This document shows, in pieces, positions 55,000-64,000 of a stretch of DNA of 64,000 bases (the stretch's first letter is position 1; every line of letters begins with the position of its first letter). The notes under the pieces are model-generated. The model did no database searches. It was given only the letters and a program-made list of their open reading frames with translations, and was not told where the DNA came from. A program made the position numbers and the translations under genes. The stretch lies in contig CALXLG010000001.1 of NCBI GenBank assembly GCA_944389135.1, positions 25,421 to 89,420 on the forward strand, given 5' to 3'. The stretch is from an uncultured Alphaproteobacteria bacterium (GTDB lineage: Bacteria > Pseudomonadota > Alphaproteobacteria > Rs-D84).

Positions 55000-55794
55000 A
55001 TGCAATCTGGGCTTTATGTTGTTGGTACACCAATAGGCAATTTGTCTGATATGTCGCCACGTGCGATTGATGTTTTGCGTAATGTAGATTTAGTTGCAGC
55101 TGAAGATACACGGGTTTTTGGAAAATTGGCAAGTCATTTTGATATAAAAACAAAGCGTGTTTCTTGTCATGAGCATAATGAAAAAGATGTTGTTCCAGAT
55201 TTAATAGAAAAAATGTCTGCAGGTTTATCTGTTGCAGCGGTTTCAGATGCTGGAATGCCTGGGATAAGTGATCCTGGATTTCGCTTGGTCAGGGCGGCAC
55301 GTGAAGCTGGTATACCGGTTTTTGTTGTGCCAGGGCCTGTTGCTGCTATTTCAGCTTTGGTATTATCTGGTTTCCCAACAGACAGGTTTACTTTTTGCGG
55401 TTTCTTTGATGAAAAGAAATTACGTGAAGATAATAAAATTCGTCATACGATAATTTATTATGAAAGCCCGAATAGAATAATGACAACTATTTCTGCATTG
55501 GCGCGTGTTATGCCAGAAAGAAAAATCGCAATAGTTAGGGAAATTACAAAAATTCATGAAGAAGCAATAATAGGCTATCCAGCAGATTTAATTAATATAA
55601 CGCCACCTAGGGGTGAAATAGTAATTGTTGTTGCGCCGGCCCCAGAACATAAAATGTCAGATAGTGAAATAACAGAACTGGTTAATGATATATCGGCAAC
55701 TTCTACAAAGTCGGCTGCGGCAGATTTAGCCATGCGCGCAGGAATATCAAAGAAAGAAGCATATAGGCGTTTGATTAATAAAGAGGATGAATAA
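55000..55794 (+). CDS. rsmI: 16S rRNA 2'-O-ribose C1402 methyltransferase RsmI
   Basis: 264 aa SAM-dependent (tetrapyrrole-methylase fold) enzyme. Features are YVVGTPIGNLSDMSPRAI, AAEDTRVFGKL, SDAGMPGISDPG and YESPNRI, and a C-terminal RsmI helix-turn-helix (about 222-260). AAAGGA precedes the ATG. Its stop shares one base with engB. Confidence 0.95.
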   Translation: MQSGLYVVGTPIGNLSDMSPRAIDVLRNVDLVAAEDTRVFGKLASHFDIKTKRVSCHEHNEKDVVPDLIEKMSAGLSVAAVSDAGMPGISDPGFRLVRAAREAGIPVFVVPGPVAAISALVLSGFPTDRFTFCGFFDEKKLREDNKIRHTIIYYESPNRIMTTISALARVMPERKIAIVREITKIHEEAIIGYPADLINITPPRGEIVIVVAPAPEHKMSDSEITELVNDISATSTKSAAADLAMRAGISKKEAYRRLINKEDE

Positions 55795-56348
55795 TGATAA
55801 AATTTGTGGGCAGTTTTGAAACGGTAAATAGCCTGCCAAAAACGCAGTTTGCAGAGTATGCTTTTATTGGGCGAAGTAATGTTGGAAAGTCTTCTTTAAT
55901 TAATGCGGTTTTGGGCGCGCCAGTTGCAAGAACATCTAATACACCGGGGCGTACGCAGTCTTTGAACTTGTTTAATGTAGATGACAGAATAATGATTGTT
56001 GATTTACCAGGATATGGGTATGCAAAAGTTTCAAAAGAACAGACTTTGCGCTGGTTGGAACGGTTGGAAGATTATTTATTGAATCGTCGGCAATTAACAA
56101 GATTGTTTGTTTTGATAGATTCAAGAATAGGCGCGCGCGAATCTGATTTTGATTTGATGGATTTCTGTGATGCAAACGGGATTTCGTATCAAATAATTTA
56201 TACAAAAAAAGATAAGAAGGTAAGAGAACAAAAACAAAAAACTGTCTCTCATGAAAATCATCCTGCGATGATTGCTGAAATACTTGAAACATCTGCAGAA
56301 AAGAAAACAGGGTTAGAACCGATAAAGGCGATACTTGGCATTAAATAA
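55794..56348 (+). CDS. engB: Ribosome biogenesis GTPase EngB (YihA)
   Basis: 184 aa. G1 GRSNVGKSS (about 28-36), G2 region SNTPGRTQ, G3 DLPGYG, G4 TKKD, and G5 near the end. It acts in assembly of the large ribosomal subunit. One-base overlap with rsmI; 14-nt overlap with addB. Confidence 0.95.
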   Translation: MIKFVGSFETVNSLPKTQFAEYAFIGRSNVGKSSLINAVLGAPVARTSNTPGRTQSLNLFNVDDRIMIVDLPGYGYAKVSKEQTLRWLERLEDYLLNRRQLTRLFVLIDSRIGARESDFDLMDFCDANGISYQIIYTKKDKKVREQKQKTVSHENHPAMIAEILETSAEKKTGLEPIKAILGIK

Positions 56349-58851
56349 AAATATTTTTTATGCAACAAATCCTGCGCATATGCTTGATGCGTTGTGGCAG
56401 GTTTTGTCTGCTGAAACAATTGATTTTCAAGATATATTGATTTTTTTGCCCAGTCGTCGTGCGGTAAGGTCTGTTGAAAAATTCTTGGTTGAAAAATCAG
56501 GGCACAGTATAATTCTGCCAAAGCTTGTTGCGCTTGGCGAAGGTACCGATGATGAAGATTTAGAAGAAGTTTATAGCGAACCAAATATAATATCTAATAC
56601 AGAAAGATTGGTCTTACTTGCCAGATTACTTGCTGCAGATGCTAGTATCGGAAATATGTCTGTTGCAATACCAATTGCGCACGATTTATTACGTATGCAA
56701 GATTATTTAGAAAATGAAGGCGTTAATATATCAGATATTAATTGGGCAGAATTAGTAGATGAAAAATATGCTATGCATTTTCAGCATAAAGCAAAATTAT
56801 TAAGTCTATTAGCAGAAATACAAAGTAATTATGGAAAGGGCAGAACAACAGAAGTCGCATCACGTAATGCAGATATTCGTAATTGGATAAAGCACTTGTG
56901 TGAATATAAACTTGTTGTGGTATGTGGGTCCACAGCTAGTGTTCCTGCAACGGCCGATTTAATGGCAGAAATTGCAAAATTATCTTTTGGTAGAATAATT
57001 CTGTCTGGCAAGATTTCCGGCGTAGAGAAAGATTTTGAGATAGATTCAAATCCATATAATTCGGAAAATAAATTTTTGCATCGTATAGAAGCTTCTGTAT
57101 CAGATTTGATACCGATAGAAGTTGGTAAAAGTGCAATAGATTTCTTTAATTATGCATTTAGTAATAATCCGATGCCAACAGACTTAAAAGATAGCACCTC
57201 GCATTGTCATTTAATAGAGTGTGCCCGCGAAAGCGAAGAAGCAAATGTGGTTGCAGAGATTGCTAGCAGAGCGGTGGCAGAAAACAAAAGTGTTCTTGTT
57301 ATAACGCCCGATGCGGCAGGAAACCAACGTATAGCGTCCGCTTTAAACGCACGTGGTGTGTCTGCAGATTTTTCTGGTGGCACGTCTGGTACTATGACAC
57401 TCGCAGGACGTGCGATATTAAATATTTTTGACGATTGGATAGAGCAGGGAAATACACAAGATTTTGATAAACTATATTCAGAATCAAATAATAATTTGTT
57501 GGAAACAATAGTCAGGTTGATAGATGAAAGCGGTATAAATTTTTCGCCTGTTTTTGATATAGAAGATACCGCGTCTTTGCAGATATGGCAGGCAATTAAA
57601 AATATTTCAGATTGTTTGTTGAGACTGGGAATAAAGCTGTCTTTACTTGATGCACGTGCTTTTCTGGCAGATGCTATTAAAGCCGTATCGGTGCGGAATC
57701 AGATGGATGATAGTGCAAAGGTAGTGGTGCTTGGTACTATTGAATCTAGAATGCAAACGGCAGACGTTGTTATATTAACGGGGCTTAATGAAGGGATGTT
57801 TCCTGCGCGTGGATATGAAAACGCATGGTTGCCACGTGATTTGGCGTCTAAAATAGGTTTGCCATCGCCAGACAGAAAGGTTTCTTTACAGGCGTTAGAC
57901 TTTATGAACTTGTCTTGTGGTACCGAGGTATACTGGCTGCGCAGTCGTATTTCTGGTGGTGTGCAGACGGTTGAGTCTAGATTTTTATCTCGTGTTATGG
58001 CGCGTGCGGGTGCGGTGGATTTTGAAAAGGGTAAAGAGATTTTATTATCTGTTCGGGCAATGGATGATGTTGCGCAAAAGCCACTTGATTATTCCGCACC
58101 AAACCCGCCTGCAGATTGGTCTGATGTATATGTTACAGAATTAGAATTACTTATTCATAATCCATATGCTTTTTATGCGCGTCATATATTGCGTTTGTAT
58201 CCGATGGACGATTATTGGGCACTGCCTGATGCACGGCAATTTGGTAATTTGGTGCATTCTGTTATAGAAAATGCAAAAGATTTAGCACCAGAGAAACTTG
58301 TTAAAGATATGGATGCACAGGCTATTTCTATTCTAGGGGCAGATAGTGTAATTTTTCACTTTTGGCATAAGAGGTTTGTTGAAATTGCCCCAGTTGTCTC
58401 GGAAGTATTAGCAAAGTTGAAAGACTCAAAAGCAGAAATTGGTGGCGTGGTAAATATCGCAGGTCGCAATGTTCGGGCGCGCGCCGACAGAATTTGGGAC
58501 GGTGGGGTTATGGATATAAAAACAGGCGCAGCCCCAAGTAAAAAGCAGTTGTTGGATGGCAATATGCCACAGTTGCCATTAGAAGCATATATTTTACGAA
58601 ATGGCGGTTTTCCGCTTTATACAACGAAAAAATCACAGTTGCCAACGATGCTGTTTTTACAACTGAAGAATAGGGATGTTCGTCCAATAGAATACGATGC
58701 GGAAACAACAGCTCAAATGATTTCAGCAGCAGTAGAAAAAACAACAGATTTATTCAATATGTTTTCTGCAGGCCAGGTCCCTTATGAATATAGGGAAACT
58801 GGCGACAGAAAATATAAAGCTTATGATGATTTAGCAAGAGTTGATGATTAA
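56335..58851 (+). CDS. addB: Double-strand break repair protein AddB
   Basis: 838 aa, TTG start inside engB. An inactivated helicase-like part (1-600) carries the DRKVSLQALDFMNLS-type motif region. The C-terminal PD-(D/E)xK nuclease has GNLVHSVIENA, ARADRIWDGGVMDIKTG and QLPLEAYIL. With AddA it resects broken DNA ends for RecA loading. No addA is in the window. Its stop overlaps the convergent xthA stop. Confidence 0.88.
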   Translation: MALNKNIFYATNPAHMLDALWQVLSAETIDFQDILIFLPSRRAVRSVEKFLVEKSGHSIILPKLVALGEGTDDEDLEEVYSEPNIISNTERLVLLARLLAADASIGNMSVAIPIAHDLLRMQDYLENEGVNISDINWAELVDEKYAMHFQHKAKLLSLLAEIQSNYGKGRTTEVASRNADIRNWIKHLCEYKLVVVCGSTASVPATADLMAEIAKLSFGRIILSGKISGVEKDFEIDSNPYNSENKFLHRIEASVSDLIPIEVGKSAIDFFNYAFSNNPMPTDLKDSTSHCHLIECARESEEANVVAEIASRAVAENKSVLVITPDAAGNQRIASALNARGVSADFSGGTSGTMTLAGRAILNIFDDWIEQGNTQDFDKLYSESNNNLLETIVRLIDESGINFSPVFDIEDTASLQIWQAIKNISDCLLRLGIKLSLLDARAFLADAIKAVSVRNQMDDSAKVVVLGTIESRMQTADVVILTGLNEGMFPARGYENAWLPRDLASKIGLPSPDRKVSLQALDFMNLSCGTEVYWLRSRISGGVQTVESRFLSRVMARAGAVDFEKGKEILLSVRAMDDVAQKPLDYSAPNPPADWSDVYVTELELLIHNPYAFYARHILRLYPMDDYWALPDARQFGNLVHSVIENAKDLAPEKLVKDMDAQAISILGADSVIFHFWHKRFVEIAPVVSEVLAKLKDSKAEIGGVVNIAGRNVRARADRIWDGGVMDIKTGAAPSKKQLLDGNMPQLPLEAYILRNGGFPLYTTKKSQLPTMLFLQLKNRDVRPIEYDAETTAQMISAAVEKTTDLFNMFSAGQVPYEYRETGDRKYKAYDDLARVDD

Positions 58852-59618
58852 CGAATTTCAATCATTAAACCACAGTGGTCTGTTGGTTTGTTTGCTAATC
58901 TTGGAGATATGTCAATTTCACAATTCTTTATTAGTTTCATAGCAGCAGGGTTTGCTAAGAAATAATCTAAGCGCAGTCCTTGCTTTTTTCCAACTGTATC
59001 ACCACCACGATATCCATACCATGTAAAGTCTACTGCATCGGGGTGCATTTCGCGCCATACGTCTTGCCAACCGTCCGCAAGCCACTGTTTCATAATTTCA
59101 CGTGCCTGTGGGGCAGCAATTGCGATTCCAATATAATTTTGTGGTTTCCAAATATCTCTGTCTTCAAGTGCAACATTAAAATCACCACCTATTATTACCG
59201 GTTCTTCAGAATTTAAATATTGTGAAATGTACTTTGTAAATGCGTTCATCCAGTCCAATTTATATGGAAATTTAGGTGAATCAACTGTGTCCCCGTTTGG
59301 CATATATACGTTTATTAAGCGTATACGCCCGTCAACAACGCATTCAAGGAATCTTGAATTTACATCTGGGTAATCTGGCATACCTAGTATTGTGTCTTCT
59401 ATTGAATTTTTAGAAAAAGTCGCGACGCCATTCCAACTTTTTTGACCGAAAACCTTTACATTGTATCCGTATTCGTCAAATAGGTTGTGCGGAAAACCCG
59501 CTGTCTCTACTTTTAGTTCTTGAACCATAATTGTGTCGTATTCGCCACTGCGCAAAATATCTATAAAGCTTTCCGCGTGGGCACGAATAGAATTAATATT
59601 TAGTGTTAGTATTTTCAT
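58848..59618 (-). CDS. xthA: Exodeoxyribonuclease III / AP endonuclease
   Basis: 256 aa from the ATG at 59618, which has AGGAGA upstream; the frame is open further up but with no ribosome site. LTLNINSIRAHAE, QELKVE (metal-binding Glu), GGDFNVAL, SPRLANKPTDHCGL (catalytic Asp-His) mark the XthA family. It cuts DNA at abasic sites, acting after ung and the HhH glycosylase. Confidence 0.92.
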   Translation of the reverse strand: MKILTLNINSIRAHAESFIDILRSGEYDTIMVQELKVETAGFPHNLFDEYGYNVKVFGQKSWNGVATFSKNSIEDTILGMPDYPDVNSRFLECVVDGRIRLINVYMPNGDTVDSPKFPYKLDWMNAFTKYISQYLNSEEPVIIGGDFNVALEDRDIWKPQNYIGIAIAAPQAREIMKQWLADGWQDVWREMHPDAVDFTWYGYRGGDTVGKKQGLRLDYFLANPAAMKLIKNCEIDISPRLANKPTDHCGLMIEIR

Positions 59619-59687
59619 ATTTGCAATCTGTCTCCTTCTTAGTATAATAATTCCTGTCCAATATAAAAAAAACAAGGGTTTTTTATT

Positions 59688-61268
59688 ATGAATATGTATA
59701 AATTACTGGAACGTGCGGCAAGTACATGGCCAGACAATTTGTTCTTGGTACGCGAAAACGTAACGTTTTCAGGGTTTGTTGATTTGGTAAAGGCGCGCGC
59801 GGCGTCATTACATAATGAAGGTGTTAAAAAAGGTGATATTGTCGGTGTCTTGGCACATAATATACCGGAATTTCCAATAACGTTATTTGCAATATGGTAT
59901 TTAGGGGCAACGGCTTTATTGTTAGATACTAATTTAACGCCTTTTGAATACGATAATATGACAGCAACAACAGATTGTCATATGGTTTGTGCAGAAAAAT
60001 CTTTCTTTTATAAAACAGATAAATTTAAGTTTTATGATATAACTAAGAAAGACGGTAAGATTAACCCAGATTTAAAACCTGCACCAACAGAAACATTAGA
60101 TGTTGCAACTTTATCATTCACATCAGGTTCAACAGGTACACCAAAAGTTGTTCCTTTGACACACTTTAATTTAATTGAATGTTCAAATTCTCTTGAAGAT
60201 ATGCATGAATGGATACAACCTGGCTTTATTATGTATGGATTCTTGCCGATGTATCATATATTTGGTTTTGCGGTTGAATTATTGGCAACGCTTCATTATG
60301 GGGCAGGGGTATTGTTGCAACCGACAGTTAATCCAAAAGAAATATTGGCAGACTTTAAAACATATAGACCTCATGTTATCCCAGCGGTGCCAAGATTATG
60401 GGAAGTTTTCCGTAATAAAATTATAGACAATATTAAATCACAACATAAATGGTGGTTGGCGTCAATAGTTTTGAAATATGGAAACTTCTTAAAGAAAATA
60501 GGACTTGGTGCCATCGTTCGTAAGGTTCAAGAACCTGTTTTGGCAGTATTTGGTGGTCGTGCAAAACTGTTAATTGCCGGTGGTGCTGCAACAAAACCAG
60601 AAGTTGAAACTTTCTATGAACGCCTTGGTTTAACCTTTATACAGGGTTATGGTATGACAGAAACTGTGGGACCAATCTGTATTTCTAAACCAACAAAGAA
60701 ACGTTTGCCATTTGCATTTGGCGGACCAACAACTAATAACGAATGTGAAATTCGTGATAAAAACGAAGATGGTGTCGGTGTTTTGTGGCTGCGTGGTCAT
60801 CAGGTCTTTGGTGGATATTTGAATAATCCTGGTGCAAATGAAGACTCTTTTGATGAACGTGGCTTCTTTAATACTGGCGATATGGTTTCTATGGATAAAA
60901 ACGGTGAATTGCATTTTGCCGGACGTAAAAAACAAGTAATCGTTTTAGATTCTGGTAAGAACGTTTACCCAGATGAATTAGAAGGCTTGTTTATTACAAT
61001 TCCAGGTGTTAAAAATGTCGCCGTTTTTGAACATAAAGTAAAAGGGAAAACTGTTACTTACGGTGTGTTTAGTGTAGAACCAGAAATGACTCTTGAGAAA
61101 TTGTCTGCTGCTGTTGCACAGGCAAATAAAAAGGTGGCTTCTTATAAATGGGTAACACACTTTGCAATGACAACGGAAGATTTGCCGTTAACAAGTACGC
61201 AGAAGGTAAAACATCATATTGTTCGCCAGAACTTAATTGATGGTAAGTACCCAATAAGAAAAGAATAA
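59688..61268 (+). CDS. Acyl-CoA/acyl-ACP synthetase (AMP-binding family)
   Basis: 526 aa ANL-superfamily enzyme that activates a fatty acid with ATP. A3 LSFTSGSTGTPKVVPLTH (about 142-158), A5 GYGMTETVG, A7 NTGDMV, A8 GRKKQVIVLDSGKNVYPDELE and A10 PLTSTQKVKHH with the catalytic Lys are all present. It is likely a long-chain acyl-CoA synthetase or the acyl-ACP synthetase half of Aas-type recycling. Chain length cannot be told. Confidence 0.87.
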   Translation: MNMYKLLERAASTWPDNLFLVRENVTFSGFVDLVKARAASLHNEGVKKGDIVGVLAHNIPEFPITLFAIWYLGATALLLDTNLTPFEYDNMTATTDCHMVCAEKSFFYKTDKFKFYDITKKDGKINPDLKPAPTETLDVATLSFTSGSTGTPKVVPLTHFNLIECSNSLEDMHEWIQPGFIMYGFLPMYHIFGFAVELLATLHYGAGVLLQPTVNPKEILADFKTYRPHVIPAVPRLWEVFRNKIIDNIKSQHKWWLASIVLKYGNFLKKIGLGAIVRKVQEPVLAVFGGRAKLLIAGGAATKPEVETFYERLGLTFIQGYGMTETVGPICISKPTKKRLPFAFGGPTTNNECEIRDKNEDGVGVLWLRGHQVFGGYLNNPGANEDSFDERGFFNTGDMVSMDKNGELHFAGRKKQVIVLDSGKNVYPDELEGLFITIPGVKNVAVFEHKVKGKTVTYGVFSVEPEMTLEKLSAAVAQANKKVASYKWVTHFAMTTEDLPLTSTQKVKHHIVRQNLIDGKYPIRKE

Positions 61269-61290
61269 AAGCTTTCCTTATAAGTTAATA

Positions 61291-61317
61291 CCTGCCAATT
61301 TGGCAGGTGTTTTTTTG
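61291..61317 (+). terminator. Terminator of the acyl-CoA synthetase gene
   Basis: ACCTGCCA, 3-nt loop, TGGCAGGT, G, seven T. Confidence 0.88.
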
Positions 61318-61398
61318 TTTATAAAATAAAGTTAAAGTATTTTGTTATATTGTAAAAAGATTACTTAATTCAAATAGAGATATTGGGTTGTTAATATT

Positions 61399-61426
61399 TT
61401 GAGTTTTGGTGAATATATGATATAAT
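61399..61426 (+). promoter_or_regulatory. Promoter of the lipoprotein gene
   Basis: TTGAGT (61399-61404), 16-nt spacer, TATAAT (61421-61426). Confidence 0.55.
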
Positions 61427-61451
61427 TTTGTATATAGGGAAAGGAGATAAA

Positions 61452-62042
61452 ATGAAAAATTTATTCAAAATCAAAAATATTTCGTTTTTTATATGCGCCA
61501 TAGCTTTGTTTGGATGTGGAGAAGCGGATTCTGTTAGTTTGTCTTGTTTTAATCATGATGTAATTATTTCTAGTATTAATGATTCGGTCGCAGAATTGGT
61601 TATAAATGGGCAGAAAAACACCTTAAATTCTGTGTATGATAATTATTGGGTTAACGAAAACTGGGAATTTTCTTATGACCCAAATTCTGGAGAATATATG
61701 ATATTGGATAAATCTAGGGACGAGCAAATATGGTCTCAGTGTAAAATGAATTTGGATGACAAATGTGAAAATGTTATTTCTGAAATGAATTTAGACTGTC
61801 AGAATTATTTAGTAACCGCGACTGTTTGTGATGATAGAGCAATTTTGAATATAAATGATACCCAATATGTTTTGGGCACCGATAACGATTTTTATTCACA
61901 GGCAAAGTATTCGTTTCTATCAGGGGACGCCATGGTTGGCTTTGTAATTAAAGATAAGGGTGTTGGGGATATTTATAAGGATGCCGAATACATATTGAAA
62001 GTAAACGGAAATGAATATTTGCAATGCACGAAATCGGAATAA
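61452..62042 (+). CDS. Lipoprotein with two MliC-like halves
   Basis: 196 aa from the ATG at 61452 (AAAGGAG upstream). Lipobox ALFGC. The mature part has two similar halves of about 80 residues, each with the pattern A-x-L-x-I-(N)-G/D-x-x-x-x-L ... Y ... C at the end (QIWSQC and EYLQC). This resembles MliC/lysozyme-inhibitor beta-barrels, which are about 80-100 aa with a C-terminal Cys. Sequence match is weak; call is inference. Confidence 0.65.
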   Translation: MKNLFKIKNISFFICAIALFGCGEADSVSLSCFNHDVIISSINDSVAELVINGQKNTLNSVYDNYWVNENWEFSYDPNSGEYMILDKSRDEQIWSQCKMNLDDKCENVISEMNLDCQNYLVTATVCDDRAILNINDTQYVLGTDNDFYSQAKYSFLSGDAMVGFVIKDKGVGDIYKDAEYILKVNGNEYLQCTKSE

Positions 62043-62070
62043 ATAACCCCCATTTTTATGGGGTTATTTT
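62041..62070. terminator. Bidirectional terminator
   Basis: AAATAACCCC and GGGGTTATTTT with a CATTTTTAT loop; overlaps the end of mnmE. Confidence 0.85.
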
Positions 62071-63371
62071 CCAAGACATAGTTGTGAAAATGTCGCATCC
62101 ATTACTTCGGTGGCGGTTATTGTACCCAATATTTTGCCGATGTTATCTGCTGCACGTCTGACATGCTCTGAAAAAATATCATAATTTTCTTTCGGTGAAT
62201 TTGTCGCATTATTTAATTCAACTGCCGCATCTTGTAATAATGAATAAGTTCTGGCATTTACAGCGACTGTCGATTCTGTCGTTTTAGTTAGGGTTGATAT
62301 TTTTTCTTTTATAACTTCTATCAAATCTTTTATGCCGCTGCCTGTCTTTGCAGATACATATATTGCATTAGGAATTTTTTTGCATGATGCTAAATCTGAT
62401 TTGTTTACAACCAAGATTTCATTTTCTTTAGCGGATGAAATATTAGCGTCTTTTGTCCCGTCTATAACATGCAAGACTAAATTCGCATTTTCTATTTCTG
62501 ATTGAGTGCGTTGAATTCCTATTTTTTCAATAGTATCGGTTGTTTCACGAAGACCTGCGGTGTCAGACAAATTTACTAAATACCCGTCAATATCAAGTTG
62601 GACAGAAACAACATCGCGTGTTGTCCCAGGAATATCAGATACTATTGCACGATTTGCACCAAGTATCGCGTTAAAAAGGGATGATTTTCCAACATTTGTT
62701 TCGCCAATCAGGGCAATATTAAAACCGCTGCGGATAGCGCGAACTGCCGTATAGCGCGATAATGATGCTTTTATTTCTTCGTGTAATTTTTCTGTTTTCT
62801 TACGAATTGTTTCACCAATGTTTGCAGGCAATTCGTCTTCTGCATAATCTAACATGGCTGCCGCATATGCAGAAATTTCAATCATTTGATTTCGCCATGC
62901 CTCATATATTTTACTGTCTGTGCCAAGCATGGACTTTAATGCATTTTGACGTTGTTTATCTGTTTGTGCATCTAATAATGCGGCCAGTCCGTCAATATCT
63001 GCAAGGTCCATCTTATTATTATAAAAAGCACGTCGTGAAAATTCGCCTGGCGTTGCCATACGAAAACCAAGCTCTGTTAAATAAGAAAATATTTTTTCTA
63101 TGACGGCTGGTGCCCCGTGACTGTGTATCTCTATTATATCTTCACCTGTGAAAGAGTGGGGGGCTTGGAAATAAATACAAATAACTTGGTCTATCAAATA
63201 ATGTTCAGAATCTTTTAAATTCGTAAAGTAAGCACGGCGCGGAAAAAAATCTTTTTTATTTATGAATTTAGAAAATACTTGTCCAAGGTTTGTACCGCTT
63301 ATTCTTATAACGGCAACACCAGATTTTCCGTGTCCACTGGACAGTGCAAAGATTGTTTCGTTGTTATTCAT
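62064..63371 (-). CDS. mnmE: tRNA modification GTPase MnmE
   Basis: 435 aa. An N-terminal tetrahydrofolate-binding domain (1-115), a helical domain, and an inserted G domain: G1 GETNVGKSS (about 219-227), G3 DTAGLRE, G4 NKSD. C-terminal CLGK is the invariant family end. With MnmG it modifies the wobble uridine (cmnm5U34). Start 1 nt after ruvA. Confidence 0.96.
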   Translation of the reverse strand: MNNNETIFALSSGHGKSGVAVIRISGTNLGQVFSKFINKKDFFPRRAYFTNLKDSEHYLIDQVICIYFQAPHSFTGEDIIEIHSHGAPAVIEKIFSYLTELGFRMATPGEFSRRAFYNNKMDLADIDGLAALLDAQTDKQRQNALKSMLGTDSKIYEAWRNQMIEISAYAAAMLDYAEDELPANIGETIRKKTEKLHEEIKASLSRYTAVRAIRSGFNIALIGETNVGKSSLFNAILGANRAIVSDIPGTTRDVVSVQLDIDGYLVNLSDTAGLRETTDTIEKIGIQRTQSEIENANLVLHVIDGTKDANISSAKENEILVVNKSDLASCKKIPNAIYVSAKTGSGIKDLIEVIKEKISTLTKTTESTVAVNARTYSLLQDAAVELNNATNSPKENYDIFSEHVRRAADNIGKILGTITATEVMDATFSQLCLGK

Positions 63372-63372
63372 T

Positions 63373-63954
63373 TTACTTATTCCCGCTTATTTCTTTTAAT
63401 GCCATTGGTACCAGTTTTGAAACGTCGGCAGTTGGGTTTTCTTTTACAAGTTTTTGTGCCATATCTATTATATCTAATCTTCTGTATCCCAATGATTCAA
63501 GCGCAGACAGCAAATCTGGCAGGGCAGATGTTGTTTCAGAACTTGACAGTCCAAAATCAAATGTTGCGCCACCAATTTTGTTCTTTAACTCAAGTATTAT
63601 TTTTTCTGCCATCTTTTTCCCAACCCCAGGTGCTGTTGATATTGTTTTTGCATCACCTGTTGCAATTGCAGACATTAGAGTATCGGTTTTTATTGTGCCC
63701 ATTATCGCCAATGCGACCTTTGGACCAACGCCAGATACACCCGTTAATTGATTGAATAAATTTTGAGAGTTGATACTTGAAAAACCAAATAATCTTATAG
63801 AATCTTCACGTACAACGGTTTCTATCCATAAAGATACGGTTGATTTTGGTGTTAAGTATTCTGGGGTAAATACTTTATATCCAACCCCGCCGGTCATTAA
63901 AATAATGAATCCGTCACCAATATAATCAACAACTCCTTGCAATTTGCCAATCAT
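63373..63954 (-). CDS. ruvA: Holliday junction branch migration protein RuvA
   Basis: 193 aa. An N-terminal OB-fold (MIGKLQGVVDYIGDG), two HhH motifs (LTGVSGVGPKVAL and STAPGVGKKMAEK), and a C-terminal RuvB-contact domain (about 145-193, GYRRLDI). AAGGAT precedes the ATG. It is directly upstream of mnmE; upstream genes lie outside the window. The last 46 nt (63955-64000) show no further feature. Confidence 0.95.
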   Translation of the reverse strand: MIGKLQGVVDYIGDGFIILMTGGVGYKVFTPEYLTPKSTVSLWIETVVREDSIRLFGFSSINSQNLFNQLTGVSGVGPKVALAIMGTIKTDTLMSAIATGDAKTISTAPGVGKKMAEKIILELKNKIGGATFDFGLSSSETTSALPDLLSALESLGYRRLDIIDMAQKLVKENPTADVSKLVPMALKEISGNK

Positions 63955-64000
63955 TTGTTATCCTTTTGGGGTAATTTTAATCTAATAAAAGTAAAAGGTC

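Overview
The window reads as a piece of chromosome from an AT-rich, Gram-negative alphaproteobacterium, probably of an uncultured host-associated or gut lineage. This is an inference. It rests on the lipid A genes lpxK and lpxC, the LolCDE-type lipoprotein exporter, an AsmA-type protein, an alphaproteobacterial-type AddB, the lppC/rsmI neighbourhood, a DUF2924/serine-recombinase prophage module, and many secreted Cys-rich proteins with no recognisable family. I saw no rRNA operon, CRISPR array or classical insertion sequence.

Layout. 1-3.6 kb: two minus-strand secreted proteins, the first running off the window. 3.9 kb: tRNA-fMet. 4.1-7.2 kb: lipid A operon (DUF374 acyltransferase, lpxK, lpxC, a lipoprotein). 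7.3-12 kb: type IVb pilus core in R64 order O-P-Q-R; a PilN-like secretin candidate lies 20 kb away at 32.7 kb. 12-16.7 kb: RusA-like protein, gyrB, and a base-excision-repair pair (HhH glycosylase-like plus ung). 16.7-19.9 kb: PagL-like deacylase, tRNA-Met, and a tandem-ArsR regulator divergent from a thiol-rich membrane/thioredoxin operon. 19.9-21.7 kb: tRNA-Thr and a second secreted pair paralogous to the first. 21.8-23.8 kb: aspS behind a clear T-box riboswitch. 24-32 kb: AsmA-like protein, uvrB, tsaE, a candidate structured RNA, and the division genes ftsQ and ftsA, with ftsA fused in frame to ribulose-phosphate 3-epimerase. 32-39 kb: PilN-like protein, lolC/E, lolD, then five lineage-specific membrane-anchored or Cys-rich proteins, tRNA-Gly and tRNA-Tyr.

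39.3-51.4 kb is an integrated element of about 12.1 kb bracketed by a 12-bp direct repeat. It holds a HEPN-like protein, a large serine recombinase interrupted by an in-frame TAA just after its catalytic serine, a DUF2924 protein, an HNH protein, and an S24 self-cleaving repressor with three operator-like repeats. Downstream of the repressor lie a TcmP/three-Cys-motif pair, a strongly structured RNA region and a PD-(D/E)xK nuclease-like protein. Terminase subunits and a ParB-methyltransferase fusion occupy the right arm. No portal, capsid or tail genes are visible, so it looks like a satellite or a decayed prophage carrying defence-like cargo.

51.5-64 kb is ordinary chromosome again: argS, an LppC-type lipoprotein, rsmI, engB, addB, xthA, an acyl-CoA synthetase, a lipoprotein, mnmE and ruvA.

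The most notable observations are the aspS T-box in an apparent alphaproteobacterium, the FtsA-Rpe fusion, the nonsense-interrupted recombinase, and the repressor-linked TcmP/three-Cys cargo next to a structured RNA.
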